Shown: piece by piece, positions 1 to 7,900 of the stretch
Layout of the letters: every line of letters starts with the position of its first letter
Numbering within the stretch: position 1 is the first letter of the stretch
NCBI GenBank assembly: GCA_943354555.1
Contig: CALRCM010000005.1
Coordinates: 1 to 40,566 of the forward strand
Reading direction: 5' to 3'
Source: Candidatus Peribacteria bacterium
GTDB taxonomy: Bacteria; Patescibacteriota; Gracilibacteria; Peribacterales; Peribacteraceae
DNA: 40,566 bases
The notes under the pieces: model-generated
Seen by the model: the letters and a program-made list of their open reading frames with translations, nothing else
What the model was told of the DNA's origin: nothing
Database searches by the model: none
Program-made: the position numbers and the translations under genes

Positions 1-729
1 GTGAAGGGGAGGAAGAAAGAGCTCGAACCGGTGTTTCAGCATTTCATGCGGTTTGCAGGTCGCTCCGGACTGGCATCGCTTCTTGTCATTGAAAACCTCG
101 GCCTCAACGATAAGCCCGAACAGCCAAAGGTGCACTGTCTTGCAGGTAAGCCCACCATCACCGAGCGTCTCTTTGACTTGTCCTTTGAAATTTCGCCGTT
201 CTCGTTTTTTCAGACAAACACGTTGGGTGCAGAAAAGATGTATCAGGCGATCGTCGACGGAGCGCAGATCACCCAGAAAGATACGGTGCTCGATGCCTAT
301 TGCGGCATGGGAACCATTGGTCAGTATGTCGCACGCTTTGCCCACAAGGTTGTAGGAGTGGAAAGCCATCCTACGGCTGTAGAAGATGCTCTACGCAGTG
401 CCGGAAAAAACCGCATCGGCAATATCAGCTTCTACAAAGGCCGCATGGAGCAGGTGATCCTCGATCAGCTTTCTCCGAGCGGGAAGCATCAGTTCACCGT
501 CGCCATCGTCGATCCGCCGCGTGCGGGGATGCATCCGAAGGCGCTTGCGGGAGTGCTTGCTCACAAACCCGAAAGACTAGTATATGTCTCCTGCAATACG
601 GCAACCTTCGCCCGCGATCTCGGAGTGATACTCAAAGATGGCTACGATCTACGTACAGTACAGCCTATTGATCTTTTCCCGCATACGTCACATATAGAGA
701 CGGTGGCGGTGTTGCAGAGGAAGGTATAA
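1..729 (+). CDS. 23S rRNA uracil-5 methyltransferase (TrmA/RlmD family), 5' end missing
   Basis: C-terminal part of a SAM-dependent enzyme that methylates C5 of a uridine in rRNA or tRNA. In the 242 visible residues: FFQTN (69-73), the SAM-binding loop around DAYCGMGTIG (98-107), DPPRAG (171-176), and VSCNTAT with the catalytic cysteine at 198; a conserved Glu lies in HIETV near the end. Family members are about 380-450 aa with an N-terminal TRAM/Fe-S part that is absent here. The frame is open at base 1, so the gene almost certainly begins outside the window and the GTG at base 1 is not the real start. Whether the target is the RlmD, RlmC or TrmA position cannot be decided from this fragment. 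Confidence 0.9.
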   Translation: MKGRKKELEPVFQHFMRFAGRSGLASLLVIENLGLNDKPEQPKVHCLAGKPTITERLFDLSFEISPFSFFQTNTLGAEKMYQAIVDGAQITQKDTVLDAYCGMGTIGQYVARFAHKVVGVESHPTAVEDALRSAGKNRIGNISFYKGRMEQVILDQLSPSGKHQFTVAIVDPPRAGMHPKALAGVLAHKPERLVYVSCNTATFARDLGVILKDGYDLRTVQPIDLFPHTSHIETVAVLQRKV

Positions 730-730
730 T

Positions 731-797
731 CAGTTGCTGGTTGCTCATTCCTGGTTGCTGAGCAGGCTTTTTTTAGCAACCATGAATGAGCAACAAG
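731..797. repeat. Inverted pair of heptamer arrays forming a 20-bp hairpin
   Basis: Bases 731-765 are five 7-bp units (CAGTTGC, TGGTTGC, TCATTCC, TGGTTGC, TGAGCAG). An inverted copy follows, so 740-759 pairs with 775-794 at 19 of 20 positions around a 15-nt loop that ends in seven Ts. A short stem CCTG/CAGG (750-753/763-766) before the T run could end transcription of the upstream methyltransferase gene. The unit matches the array inside uvrC at 22007. Confidence 0.8.
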
Positions 798-808
798 GAA
801 TTTCCCTC

Positions 809-1273
809 ATGCACCACATCACCCTCCTCTGCATCGGCTCTCTCAAATTTCCCTGGGCTAAAACTGCATGTGAAGAGTATATCGGTCGACTCAAGCATTC
901 CTTGAAATTTGAAATCGTGGAACTTCCCGCAAGTAAAGCACGCGAGCCGGAGAAGCAGAGGGAAGAAGAATCGGAGCGGATTATTACTGCACTGGAAAAA
1001 CGGAGCGGTATTGTTTGGGTGCTCGATGAACGCGGGAAAGAGATGACGTCGCAGGTGTTTGCAGAAGAATTACAGATGGCAAAGGATCGCGGCGATGAAG
1101 TGACGTTCGTTTTGGGCGGTGCGTATGGGTTGAATGATGCCGTGCGGAAGAAGGCGAATCGATTATTCAGATTAAGTGCGATGACGCTGCCGCATGAACT
1201 GTGCAGAGTAGTGTTTTTGGAGCAGTTGTATAGGGCGATGGAGATCGGGAAGGGGAGTGGATATCACCATTAA
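809..1273 (+). CDS. rlmH: 23S rRNA (pseudouridine1915-N3)-methyltransferase RlmH
   Basis: SPOUT-class methyltransferase of 154 aa, the usual RlmH length; it methylates pseudouridine 1915 in helix 69 of 23S rRNA on assembled ribosomes. Visible hallmarks are the knot region VLGGAYGLND and the C-terminal signature SAMTLPHELCR..EQLYRA..I..GSGYHH, which ends the protein as in all family members. I chose ATG 809 because the family begins directly with this beta strand and AAGGAA (795-800) lies 8 nt upstream; ATG 782 and TTG 734 would translate the hairpin repeat. It follows another rRNA methyltransferase gene on the same strand. This is one of the few starts here with any Shine-Dalgarno-like sequence, and that sequence adjoins the repeat. 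Confidence 0.95.
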   Translation: MHHITLLCIGSLKFPWAKTACEEYIGRLKHSLKFEIVELPASKAREPEKQREEESERIITALEKRSGIVWVLDERGKEMTSQVFAEELQMAKDRGDEVTFVLGGAYGLNDAVRKKANRLFRLSAMTLPHELCRVVFLEQLYRAMEIGKGSGYHH

Positions 1274-1330
1274 GACACTGGATGCCTGAGTTCAGTGTCT
1301 ACTTTCTTTTGTCAGCCAGACAAAAGAAAG
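1273..1330. repeat. Two tandem hairpins downstream of rlmH
   Basis: AGACACTG (1273-1280) pairs with CAGTGTCT (1293-1300). It is followed at once by a perfect 12-bp stem, CTTTCTTTTGTC (1302-1313) with GACAAAAGAAAG (1319-1330), loop AGCCA. There is no T run, so these look like intergenic repeats or mRNA 3' ends rather than a classical terminator. Confidence 0.7.
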
Positions 1331-1348
1331 GGGGAAAGAAAACGCACC

Positions 1349-1372
1349 CTTCGACAAGCTCAGGGCAGGCTG
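1349..1372. repeat. TTCGACAAGCTCAGG-type dispersed repeat
   Basis: CCTTCGACAAGCTCAGGGCA lies in the rlmH/PRMT gap. Related strings occur at 15834-15851 (CTCGACAGGCTCGGG) and 38859-38876 (ATCGACAAGGCTCAGG). The open frame across this gap translates only repeat sequence. Confidence 0.55.
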
Positions 1373-1393
1373 TGGCGCGCGGGGCCCTGCCGG

Positions 1394-2326
1394 CTATGAG
1401 AGGAACCCTCTCCGCATATCCTGACTCAGGGATTTTACAATATTTCCCTTGGCATCTTTCACCATCGTCTTCCACGCCACATTGATCCGCACGTCGTAAC
1501 GGCTATCTACATCGAGCGTCAGCTCCAGCGTTTCATTCGATTTCAACGTAAGTGGCTCGAGTAGTGGAAGATAGATTTGCTGCCAGTGTGTTGGTTTTTC
1601 AAAGGGGCTTGTTGAAAGGGTGATGCCTGGGGCTAGATCCGATTCCCACCAGAGGCAAAAACCATTGCAAATTGCAGATTGCAAAGAGCGCCACTTCACA
1701 CTTAAATGCCGGGTTTCTTTGTTGTGCTTGCTGAAATCAATACTGTCCCATTCCTGTGTTCCATCTTTCAGCAGATCTTCCGGACCGATTTCCTTCACGT
1801 ACATATTGTTCATCGCTGTTTCTCGTGCGGCATTCCATTGTAAATCTCCTTCGATACTTGCCCATGTATCGATGGATTTCTGGATTCTGTCAGTAACGAC
1901 AGGGCAAACATATTGCCGCAGATTTATCGGCATCATCGTGCCGCCTACTTTCAAAAATCTCTTCGCATCATTCATATTTCCAATAATGGATTCCTCCAGT
2001 GCAAAGTTGCCGAAGGTTTCGGAGATCACGAGATCGACCTTGGGGGGACGTTTCACGTCTATTGAGTGCTTATGGCTGAACTGACAGCCGGTGATGCCGT
2101 TTTCCTTGGCAAGTTGTCTGCTGATGTCACTGAGTTCCGACACTTCATAGAGATGACATTCCTTTGCGCCGAGTTTTCGGGCGAGAAAAGAGAGATAACC
2201 CGTTCCTGCACCAATGTCAGCGACTGTTGTTTTCCCCGGGATGATCAGTTTTTTGAGCGCATCCGCAAACGCGCAGTTACGAACCGTATCTGCAAGGATT
2301 GTGCGCTGGTATTCGATGAGGGACAT
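1394..2326 (-). CDS. PRMT-like class I SAM-dependent methyltransferase
   Basis: Protein of 310 aa with a Rossmann methyltransferase core: VADIGAGTG (about 35-43) binds SAM, an acidic residue ends the next strand (YEVSE), and SETFGNFALEES (about 102-113) resembles the double-glutamate loop of protein arginine methyltransferases. The C-terminal half is beta-rich (LTLDVDSRYDVRINVAWK), as in the PRMT barrel. Substrate unknown. ATG 2326 is preferred over ATG 2335 because TACAAT (2339-2334, minus) ends 7 nt before it, the leaderless arrangement seen at many genes here, and because 2335 overlaps that box. A GTAGAGACG hairpin lies just upstream. Convergent with rlmH. Confidence 0.8.
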   Translation of the reverse strand: MSLIEYQRTILADTVRNCAFADALKKLIIPGKTTVADIGAGTGYLSFLARKLGAKECHLYEVSELSDISRQLAKENGITGCQFSHKHSIDVKRPPKVDLVISETFGNFALEESIIGNMNDAKRFLKVGGTMMPINLRQYVCPVVTDRIQKSIDTWASIEGDLQWNAARETAMNNMYVKEIGPEDLLKDGTQEWDSIDFSKHNKETRHLSVKWRSLQSAICNGFCLWWESDLAPGITLSTSPFEKPTHWQQIYLPLLEPLTLKSNETLELTLDVDSRYDVRINVAWKTMVKDAKGNIVKSLSQDMRRGFLS

Positions 2327-2333
2327 GCATGAC

Positions 2334-2339
2334 ATTGTA
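2334..2339 (-). promoter_or_regulatory. -10 box TACAAT of the PRMT-like gene
   Basis: TACAAT on the minus strand, 7 nt before ATG 2326; it overlaps the outer bases of the neighbouring hairpin. No clear -35. Confidence 0.5.
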
Positions 2340-2364
2340 GAGACGTGCCGTTGGCACGTCTCTA
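2338..2364. repeat. GTAGAGACG hairpin, copy A
   Basis: TAGAGACGTGCC (2338-2349), loop GTT, GGCACGTCTCTA (2353-2364): a perfect 12-bp stem. The outer bases are shared with the copies at 13913, 35869 and 35907; the inner four pairs here are TGCC/GGCA. Confidence 0.85.
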
Positions 2365-2385
2365 GGAATTATAATTTCGAGGGTA

Positions 2386-2508
2386 TTACGGGAGAAGCGA
2401 CGCCAACTGGCCGGTGCTATCGAGGAGGAGCGTGCTGTAATACACGCAGAGTCCTGCGAAGGCTGCCGTGAAGGCATTAATGCTTTTCTGATGAGAGAAG
2501 AGCTTCAT
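2386..2508 (-). CDS. Putative 40-aa membrane peptide
   Basis: Unrecognised small reading frame of 40 aa: basic start MKLFSHQKS, then one hydrophobic stretch (residues 11-30, rich in Ala, Phe, Leu, Tyr) long enough to cross the membrane, and a short tail. It is below usual gene-calling length. The case for it is the promoter: TTGATA (2562-2557), 16-bp spacer, TATAAT (2540-2535) with an extended TGC. The string TGCTATAATAG is identical to the promoters of the 25.9 and 30.1 kb genes. The leader of about 20 nt is pyrimidine-rich with no Shine-Dalgarno, again like those genes. The alternative is a short non-coding RNA from the same promoter. Confidence 0.5.
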   Translation of the reverse strand: MKLFSHQKSINAFTAAFAGLCVYYSTLLLDSTGQLASLLP

Positions 2509-2534
2509 AAAGAAAGGGGGTTGATATTGATGCT

Positions 2535-2562
2535 ATTATAGCATTTTTCCTGAAAATATCAA
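2535..2562 (-). promoter_or_regulatory. Promoter TTGATA-16-TATAAT for the 40-aa frame
   Basis: -35 TTGATA (5/6 to consensus), 16-bp spacer and consensus TATAAT with extended TGC, in the gap downstream of the PBP1C stop codon. The -10 sits in a small palindrome, TGCTATTATAGCA. Confidence 0.7.
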
Positions 2563-2569
2563 AATACCT

Positions 2570-4927
2570 CTAGGGCTCGAGAACAGAAATATCTATTGAA
2601 TCGATTATTTCTAATGAAAATACTGTAATGGAATGTTTTCCTGATAGCGGCTTCCACTTCATACGAAAATCCGGAGCCGAGGCATTGCCGATGGATTTTC
2701 CGTCGATGCGCCATTCAACGGTTTGCACGCCGGCAGGTGCTCTTGCCTCGAGAATAATCTTTTCATGCGTATCCGGAATCAGGGGATCGAGGAGAAAACT
2801 GTCGCCGTCATGGGGACGGGTGATAGTGAGGCCTTCTGCGGAAGGAGGGGCAAGATCTGTCTGCGGACAAAGAGGAGAATATTGCACTGGTGGTTCGTTG
2901 TACCCGTTTTCCCGTGCCCATGGTCGAAGTTCGGGAGGAAAGATCGTGAACGGTTGTGCCATAACTAATGCTTCGGGGCAGTCGTCTCCTGCCAGCAGGT
3001 GATTTCTCCGGTCGATGCGTACCATGCGATGCATATCATCGGGTTCCTTCGGTTCGGTGCCCGCTACGAAGTATTCTTCGATGGTATGGGGACAGGCGGG
3101 TGCGGGCAGCTTTCCTGAGATGCTGCAGATCGTGCGTTTGGTGATACCTGTTGGCATCGGAAATTCCTTCGGAGCGATGCCTTCCAGTGCGGCTTCCATC
3201 ACATCATGAAAGATCGGGCCGGCTCCTGTCACTCCTGATGTCCCCTTCATCGGCGCATTATCGGCATTGCCTACCCATACCCCCACGATGCGATCTGAAG
3301 TGAAGCCCAGCACCCAGTTGTCGCGGGCGTTGCGCGTCGTACCGGTTTTCGCAGCGACACGATAGGGAGGAACAGACAGTGGTGTATCTTCACCGAATTC
3401 CGCGAGGCGTGCAGAAGGGTCACTGAGGATATCGCTGATGATCCACGCAATCTCCGGATCGAGGATTACGGTTCCGGCATCTGCCGGCTCATCGAGCAGT
3501 GCCCGTGCATGGAGTGTCTTTCCGCCTCTTGGAAATATTCCGTACGCTTCTGCAAGTTCTAAAAGCCGCACTTCGCCGCTGCCGAGGGTAAGCGCAAGGC
3601 CGTAGAATTCCGGATCTTTTGTGAGCGTAGTGATCCCCGCAGCCCGCAGAAAATCGAGCAGCGTCTGCACGCCGATTTTTTCTAGAACTTTCACCGCCGC
3701 GATGTTGTAGGAATTGGCGAGCGCTTCACGGTACCGCGTCAATCCATGTAGATCGTAGTCGTAGTTTCTGGGCGTGTAGGGATTTCCTTCTTCGGTAAGG
3801 AGCTGCACTTCGGTATCCGCAACCGTTGTCGCAGCTGTGTCACCCCGACTCAAAGCGAGGGCGTACGTAAAGGGCTTGAGGGAAGAGCCGGGTTGGCGTG
3901 CAGAGACCGCAACGTTTACCGCGCCATCGTGCAGAGTATCGAAGTAATTGCGTGATCCCACCATTGCGAGGATATCTCCGTTATGTGCATCCAATACGAT
4001 GACTGCCGCCGATGTCGCATTCTTCTCTTTCAGTTCTTCCAGTTTGCGCGAGACGATATCTTCCACTGCATCCTGTAGATTTCCATCGAGCGTGGTTACG
4101 AGAGCAGAGCCGGGAAGAGCACGGTCGTCGTAGTGTTGCATCACCCAGAAGGAAAAATGCGGTGCGGCGATGTCCGTTTGGTCCGGTGCAAGAGAGATGG
4201 CTTCTTCCCCCGCTGCAAGCATTTCCTCTTCGGTGACAGCACCCGTATCACGCATGGCCTGCAGCACGATGCGGCGTCTTCGCTTCGCTCCGTCCATATT
4301 TTCAAAGGGGTCGAGACTGACCGGAGATTGGACAATACCGATGAGTAGAGCAATTTCGCCCAAGGAAAGCTCGCGTGGCTCTTTGCCGAAATACATGTCT
4401 GCAGCACTGCGGATTCCGTACGCCTGATGGCCGAAGTAGACCGATGAAAGGTATTGCTCGAGAATTTCATCTTTGGAAAACCTCGCATCCGTTTTAAAAG
4501 CGAGGAACATTTCTCGGAGTTTATACAGGACTGTACGTTTCTTTGGATTGAGCCGTATGCGTACCAGCTGCTGCGTGAGTGTGGAGCCTCCGGAAACGAT
4601 GCCTCCTGATCGGATATTCTGTACCGCTGCGCGGGCAATCCCCCGCATACTGACCCCATGATGACGCATGAAGGACCGGTCTTCGGTGGCGATGAGTGCA
4701 TCGATCACCGGTCGTGGAATTTCCTCCAGCTTCAGGGATTGTTGGGATCCAAAATCCGGTTGCCTTGCTTCGTAGAGGAGGTTGCCGCTGCGATCGAGAA
4801 TGCGTACCGGAGCACGCGGCTCGGGATGGGAGATGGAGCGAGGGAGGGGAAGCAGTAATGCAAAGATGCATGCTACAGAACATGTTGCTATAACGATCAG
4901 CCATTGGCGGTGGGAGAGGACATTCAT
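2570..4927 (-). CDS. pbpC: Bifunctional penicillin-binding protein 1C
   Basis: Class A PBP of 785 aa that polymerises glycan strands and cross-links peptides in periplasmic peptidoglycan. N-terminal anchor (about 10-30); GT51 transglycosylase with the catalytic Glu in EDRSF (E82) and GGSTLTQQ (113-120); transpeptidase with SxxK in PGSSLKP (active Ser 348), SYN (406-408) and KTGTT (527-531); then a PBP1C-type beta domain over the last 90 residues or so. Start: ATG 4927 leaves a typical anchor, while GTG 4951 adds 8 polar residues and falls in a palindrome. The alpha-2-macroglobulin gene lies just upstream on the same strand, the pairing known as pbpC-yfhM, which suggests defence or repair of the envelope when the wall is breached. 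Confidence 0.95.
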   Translation of the reverse strand: MNVLSHRQWLIVIATCSVACIFALLLPLPRSISHPEPRAPVRILDRSGNLLYEARQPDFGSQQSLKLEEIPRPVIDALIATEDRSFMRHHGVSMRGIARAAVQNIRSGGIVSGGSTLTQQLVRIRLNPKKRTVLYKLREMFLAFKTDARFSKDEILEQYLSSVYFGHQAYGIRSAADMYFGKEPRELSLGEIALLIGIVQSPVSLDPFENMDGAKRRRRIVLQAMRDTGAVTEEEMLAAGEEAISLAPDQTDIAAPHFSFWVMQHYDDRALPGSALVTTLDGNLQDAVEDIVSRKLEELKEKNATSAAVIVLDAHNGDILAMVGSRNYFDTLHDGAVNVAVSARQPGSSLKPFTYALALSRGDTAATTVADTEVQLLTEEGNPYTPRNYDYDLHGLTRYREALANSYNIAAVKVLEKIGVQTLLDFLRAAGITTLTKDPEFYGLALTLGSGEVRLLELAEAYGIFPRGGKTLHARALLDEPADAGTVILDPEIAWIISDILSDPSARLAEFGEDTPLSVPPYRVAAKTGTTRNARDNWVLGFTSDRIVGVWVGNADNAPMKGTSGVTGAGPIFHDVMEAALEGIAPKEFPMPTGITKRTICSISGKLPAPACPHTIEEYFVAGTEPKEPDDMHRMVRIDRRNHLLAGDDCPEALVMAQPFTIFPPELRPWARENGYNEPPVQYSPLCPQTDLAPPSAEGLTITRPHDGDSFLLDPLIPDTHEKIILEARAPAGVQTVEWRIDGKSIGNASAPDFRMKWKPLSGKHSITVFSLEIIDSIDISVLEP

Positions 4928-4950
4928 CGATAGCAATATGTCGCATGTCA

Positions 4951-4986
4951 CTCCGTAGCGGAAGATCGCGATCTTCCGCTACGGAG
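4951..4986. repeat. Perfect 36-bp palindrome between the A2M and pbpC genes
   Basis: CTCCGTAGCGGAAGATCG (4951-4968) is followed directly by its exact reverse complement (4969-4986), with no spacer. In RNA it would form a stem of about 16 bp with a 4-nt loop, between the A2M stop (4998) and the pbpC start (4927). It shares the terminal GTAG/CTAC with the GTAGAGACG family. No T run, so not a standard terminator. Confidence 0.9.
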
Positions 4987-4997
4987 ACAGCCCTTGT

Positions 4998-7900
4998 TCA
5001 TTGCTGGTCCCGTATCTCCACCACCGCACTCTCCGTATTTCCGAACACCTCCGGGAAGTACATCTCGTACGCGCGGGCAGGGCGCCAGAGGAAGGTGCCG
5101 GGGAGCGTTGCGCGCACAAGGTACTCGTAGCGGTAGACGCCTGCAGGGAGATTTTCCGCGAAGAGGAACACCTGATCATCGCGGAATTCCTTGTGCGTGA
5201 AGTACCACGACGGGTCCCACCACCATCCCTGACTGTCCTGCATGCCATTTACTTCATCCTGAAGGTGCTGCTGGCTGGTTTGCAGCGCGAAGTCGATCCC
5301 TTCATAGCCTGCCGGGTGCGGGCTTTCGATGGCGACGAAGTGGCGCTCCTCCGGTACGGTGATCGTAAGGTGCACTTTGTACGTTCCACCGACAGTTGGA
5401 TGGACGGGTGATCCTGCAATAGGGGTGACCTCACGGATCACGCTGATACCTTCTTCCGCAGGAAGAATTTCGCGTGCCTTCCAGAAGTAGGACAGCAGGA
5501 GATCGTAGTAGAGCCGGCCCTTCCCCTCCTTGCCGATTTCCAGTGCATTGAACTGTCCATGCTCAAGGGACTTTTCCGGAATTGCAAATTCCTGCTTTGT
5601 GAGAATCGACGAGGCGTCGAAGGCGGCCTTTCCCACCTCTGCTTCATTCACGCTGATGGTTGCGGAAAAGTCGCCCTCCAGTTCCTTTGTGAACTTCAAG
5701 TAGTCCACAAGCGCGAAGATGCTTGCGGTTGTGGATTGCGTCGTATCCCAGTGACCCTGATCGCGCGCAAGAAGCATCGAGCGGACGATCTTGGGCGTGA
5801 GTTCGTTTTGCGGATCGATCCGCAGAAGCGCCTGCAGGACGATCGCATTGGTACGTTGGTTCGTATTCATGAGACCGCGGTACCACCAGTTATCCTTCTC
5901 TTCAAACTGCACGCCACGCGGGCTGACTTTTGCCTGAGCGAGAATAGTGTGTAGAAGATCGGTGGCGCGGCGGTGATCGCCGGCTTTTTCGAAGCTCATG
6001 GCAAGGTATGCCTTACCGAAGAGTGAGAGGTCTTCGCGCTTGAGGTAGAGATTGCTGAGCAGGCTTATGTCTGGTGCACCCGTCTCACTCAGGACATACA
6101 GTATGTAGGCTCGCTCCGAGACGGCAACAGTCTTTTCGTACTTGCGGATGCGTAGTTCTTTTTCGAGATATGCCTTCGTGCGTGAGAGGAGAGCGGTATC
6201 GATGCTGTATCCCGCTGCCTGGGTCAGATGCAGAGCATGGAGGATGTAGGCGGAGAGATAGGCGTTGCTTTCGCGGCTATCGGACCAGTAGCCAAACCCT
6301 CCGTCACTTCTCTGGAATGTGAGCAGGCGCTCGATGCCAGCGGTGATCTTCGTCTTGAGTTCTTCGTCAGTCACGACTTGGAACGCATCGAAGCCCTGCA
6401 GGGTGCTCACAGCGATATTGGGCAGGAAGCTTGATACCGTCTGCTCCGCACATCCGTAGGGGAATTTTACAAGATACTGAAGCCCTTTCGGGAGGTACGT
6501 TGCAAGCGTGGGGGAGACGGTAAGATTGGCGTGTAGCGCAGTGACTTCCTCCTCTACAGGGACAAAGATCTGCTCAGTGGTGGATTCTTCCGTAAAGCCC
6601 GACGTAGCCGTGGACTGGGGAATGCCGAAGGGATAGAGAGGGATAGATTCACGTACTTCATCGCGCATGCCCTCTGTCTCTGCAGTGAAGATGAAGGAAG
6701 CATTGTCTTCGTACCCGAACGTTACAGGGAAGCGGACCTTTTCCTGCCCGCCCGCTTTTACCGTTACCGTTTGAGCTGCACTTGCTCCCGTGAATCCTTT
6801 GCCCGTGAGACGGACGGTGAATGTCTGACTTTCCTCCGTTCCGTTATGCACAAGTGCCGCAAGCTCGATGCGGTCTCCATGAACGGCGAACCGTGGGCGT
6901 ACCGGCCGGACGATTACACGCTTCGTTTCGATGATTTCCGTAGTCATCGAACCGACAAGGCTGTCTTTCGTGTTGGCTATGGCAACAAGTTTCCATGTTG
7001 TGAGATTATCCGGCAGGGTAAAAGTGACCGTTGCCCGCCCGTTTGCATCCGTGATGATGGACGGATTCCAGTACGCGGTGTCTTTAAATGTGCCGCGCGC
7101 ATGCTCCTCCAGATCCCCTCCGCCTCCGCCTTTGGATCCCGGCTTGAAGCGCTCAAGGAGGTATAGGAGATTGATAGCAGTGCGCACACCAAGTCCCCGT
7201 TCGCTATAGAACGTCGCGAGGAGATTCGGCAGCTGGTAACCCGTAAGCGCAAGGACGCTCATGTCCACAGCAGAGAGCGAAACTTCTGCGGAGACCGGCT
7301 TTCCGGTGTGATCTTCCGTTGCGACGGTTACGGAGACGGTTTCCCCCGGAAGGTAGCGGCGCTTGTCGGGTTCGATTCCGACTGTAAGTCCCTTGGACTG
7401 GTTTTCCACTTTGAGTTTGGCATAGCCGATGCGGAACGCAGGAGCACCCGTGTCGAGACCGTTTTCGTTGAATGTTTCTCCGATGCGCGGTTTCACGACG
7501 ACGACGGAGACATAGGCATTGGGGATGAGATCTTCCGTAATCGGAATATCGATTGCCTGCGCAGAGCTCTTTACGGTGATTACTGTTCTTTTGATGATGC
7601 CTTCGCGTTCGATGGTGACGAGTGCGGAGACATTCTCTCCCTGGAAAGGGGACTGGATGAGAATCTTCGCCGTATCACCTACTTTGTACTCCGGCTTGTC
7701 CGCAAGCACGGTCATCCGGTTGCTATTGGTATGCGGCCAGTTCACGTAGGTGGATGACCATGCATAGACGGAGGTATCGGCCTGCGCTTCACGGCCGGAC
7801 TGGTCACGAACCACCGCAAGAATGCGGAACTGTCCGCCGGAAGGAATCTGCACTTTTGCCGTCGTCTTGCCATCACCTTCTGTCGTGGCGGTGTGCGAGG

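Noticed and set aside
1282-1485. 67-codon frame after rlmH
   Set aside because: Made of hairpin and TTCGACAAGCTCAGG repeat sequence and overlaps the end of the PRMT-like gene in antisense.
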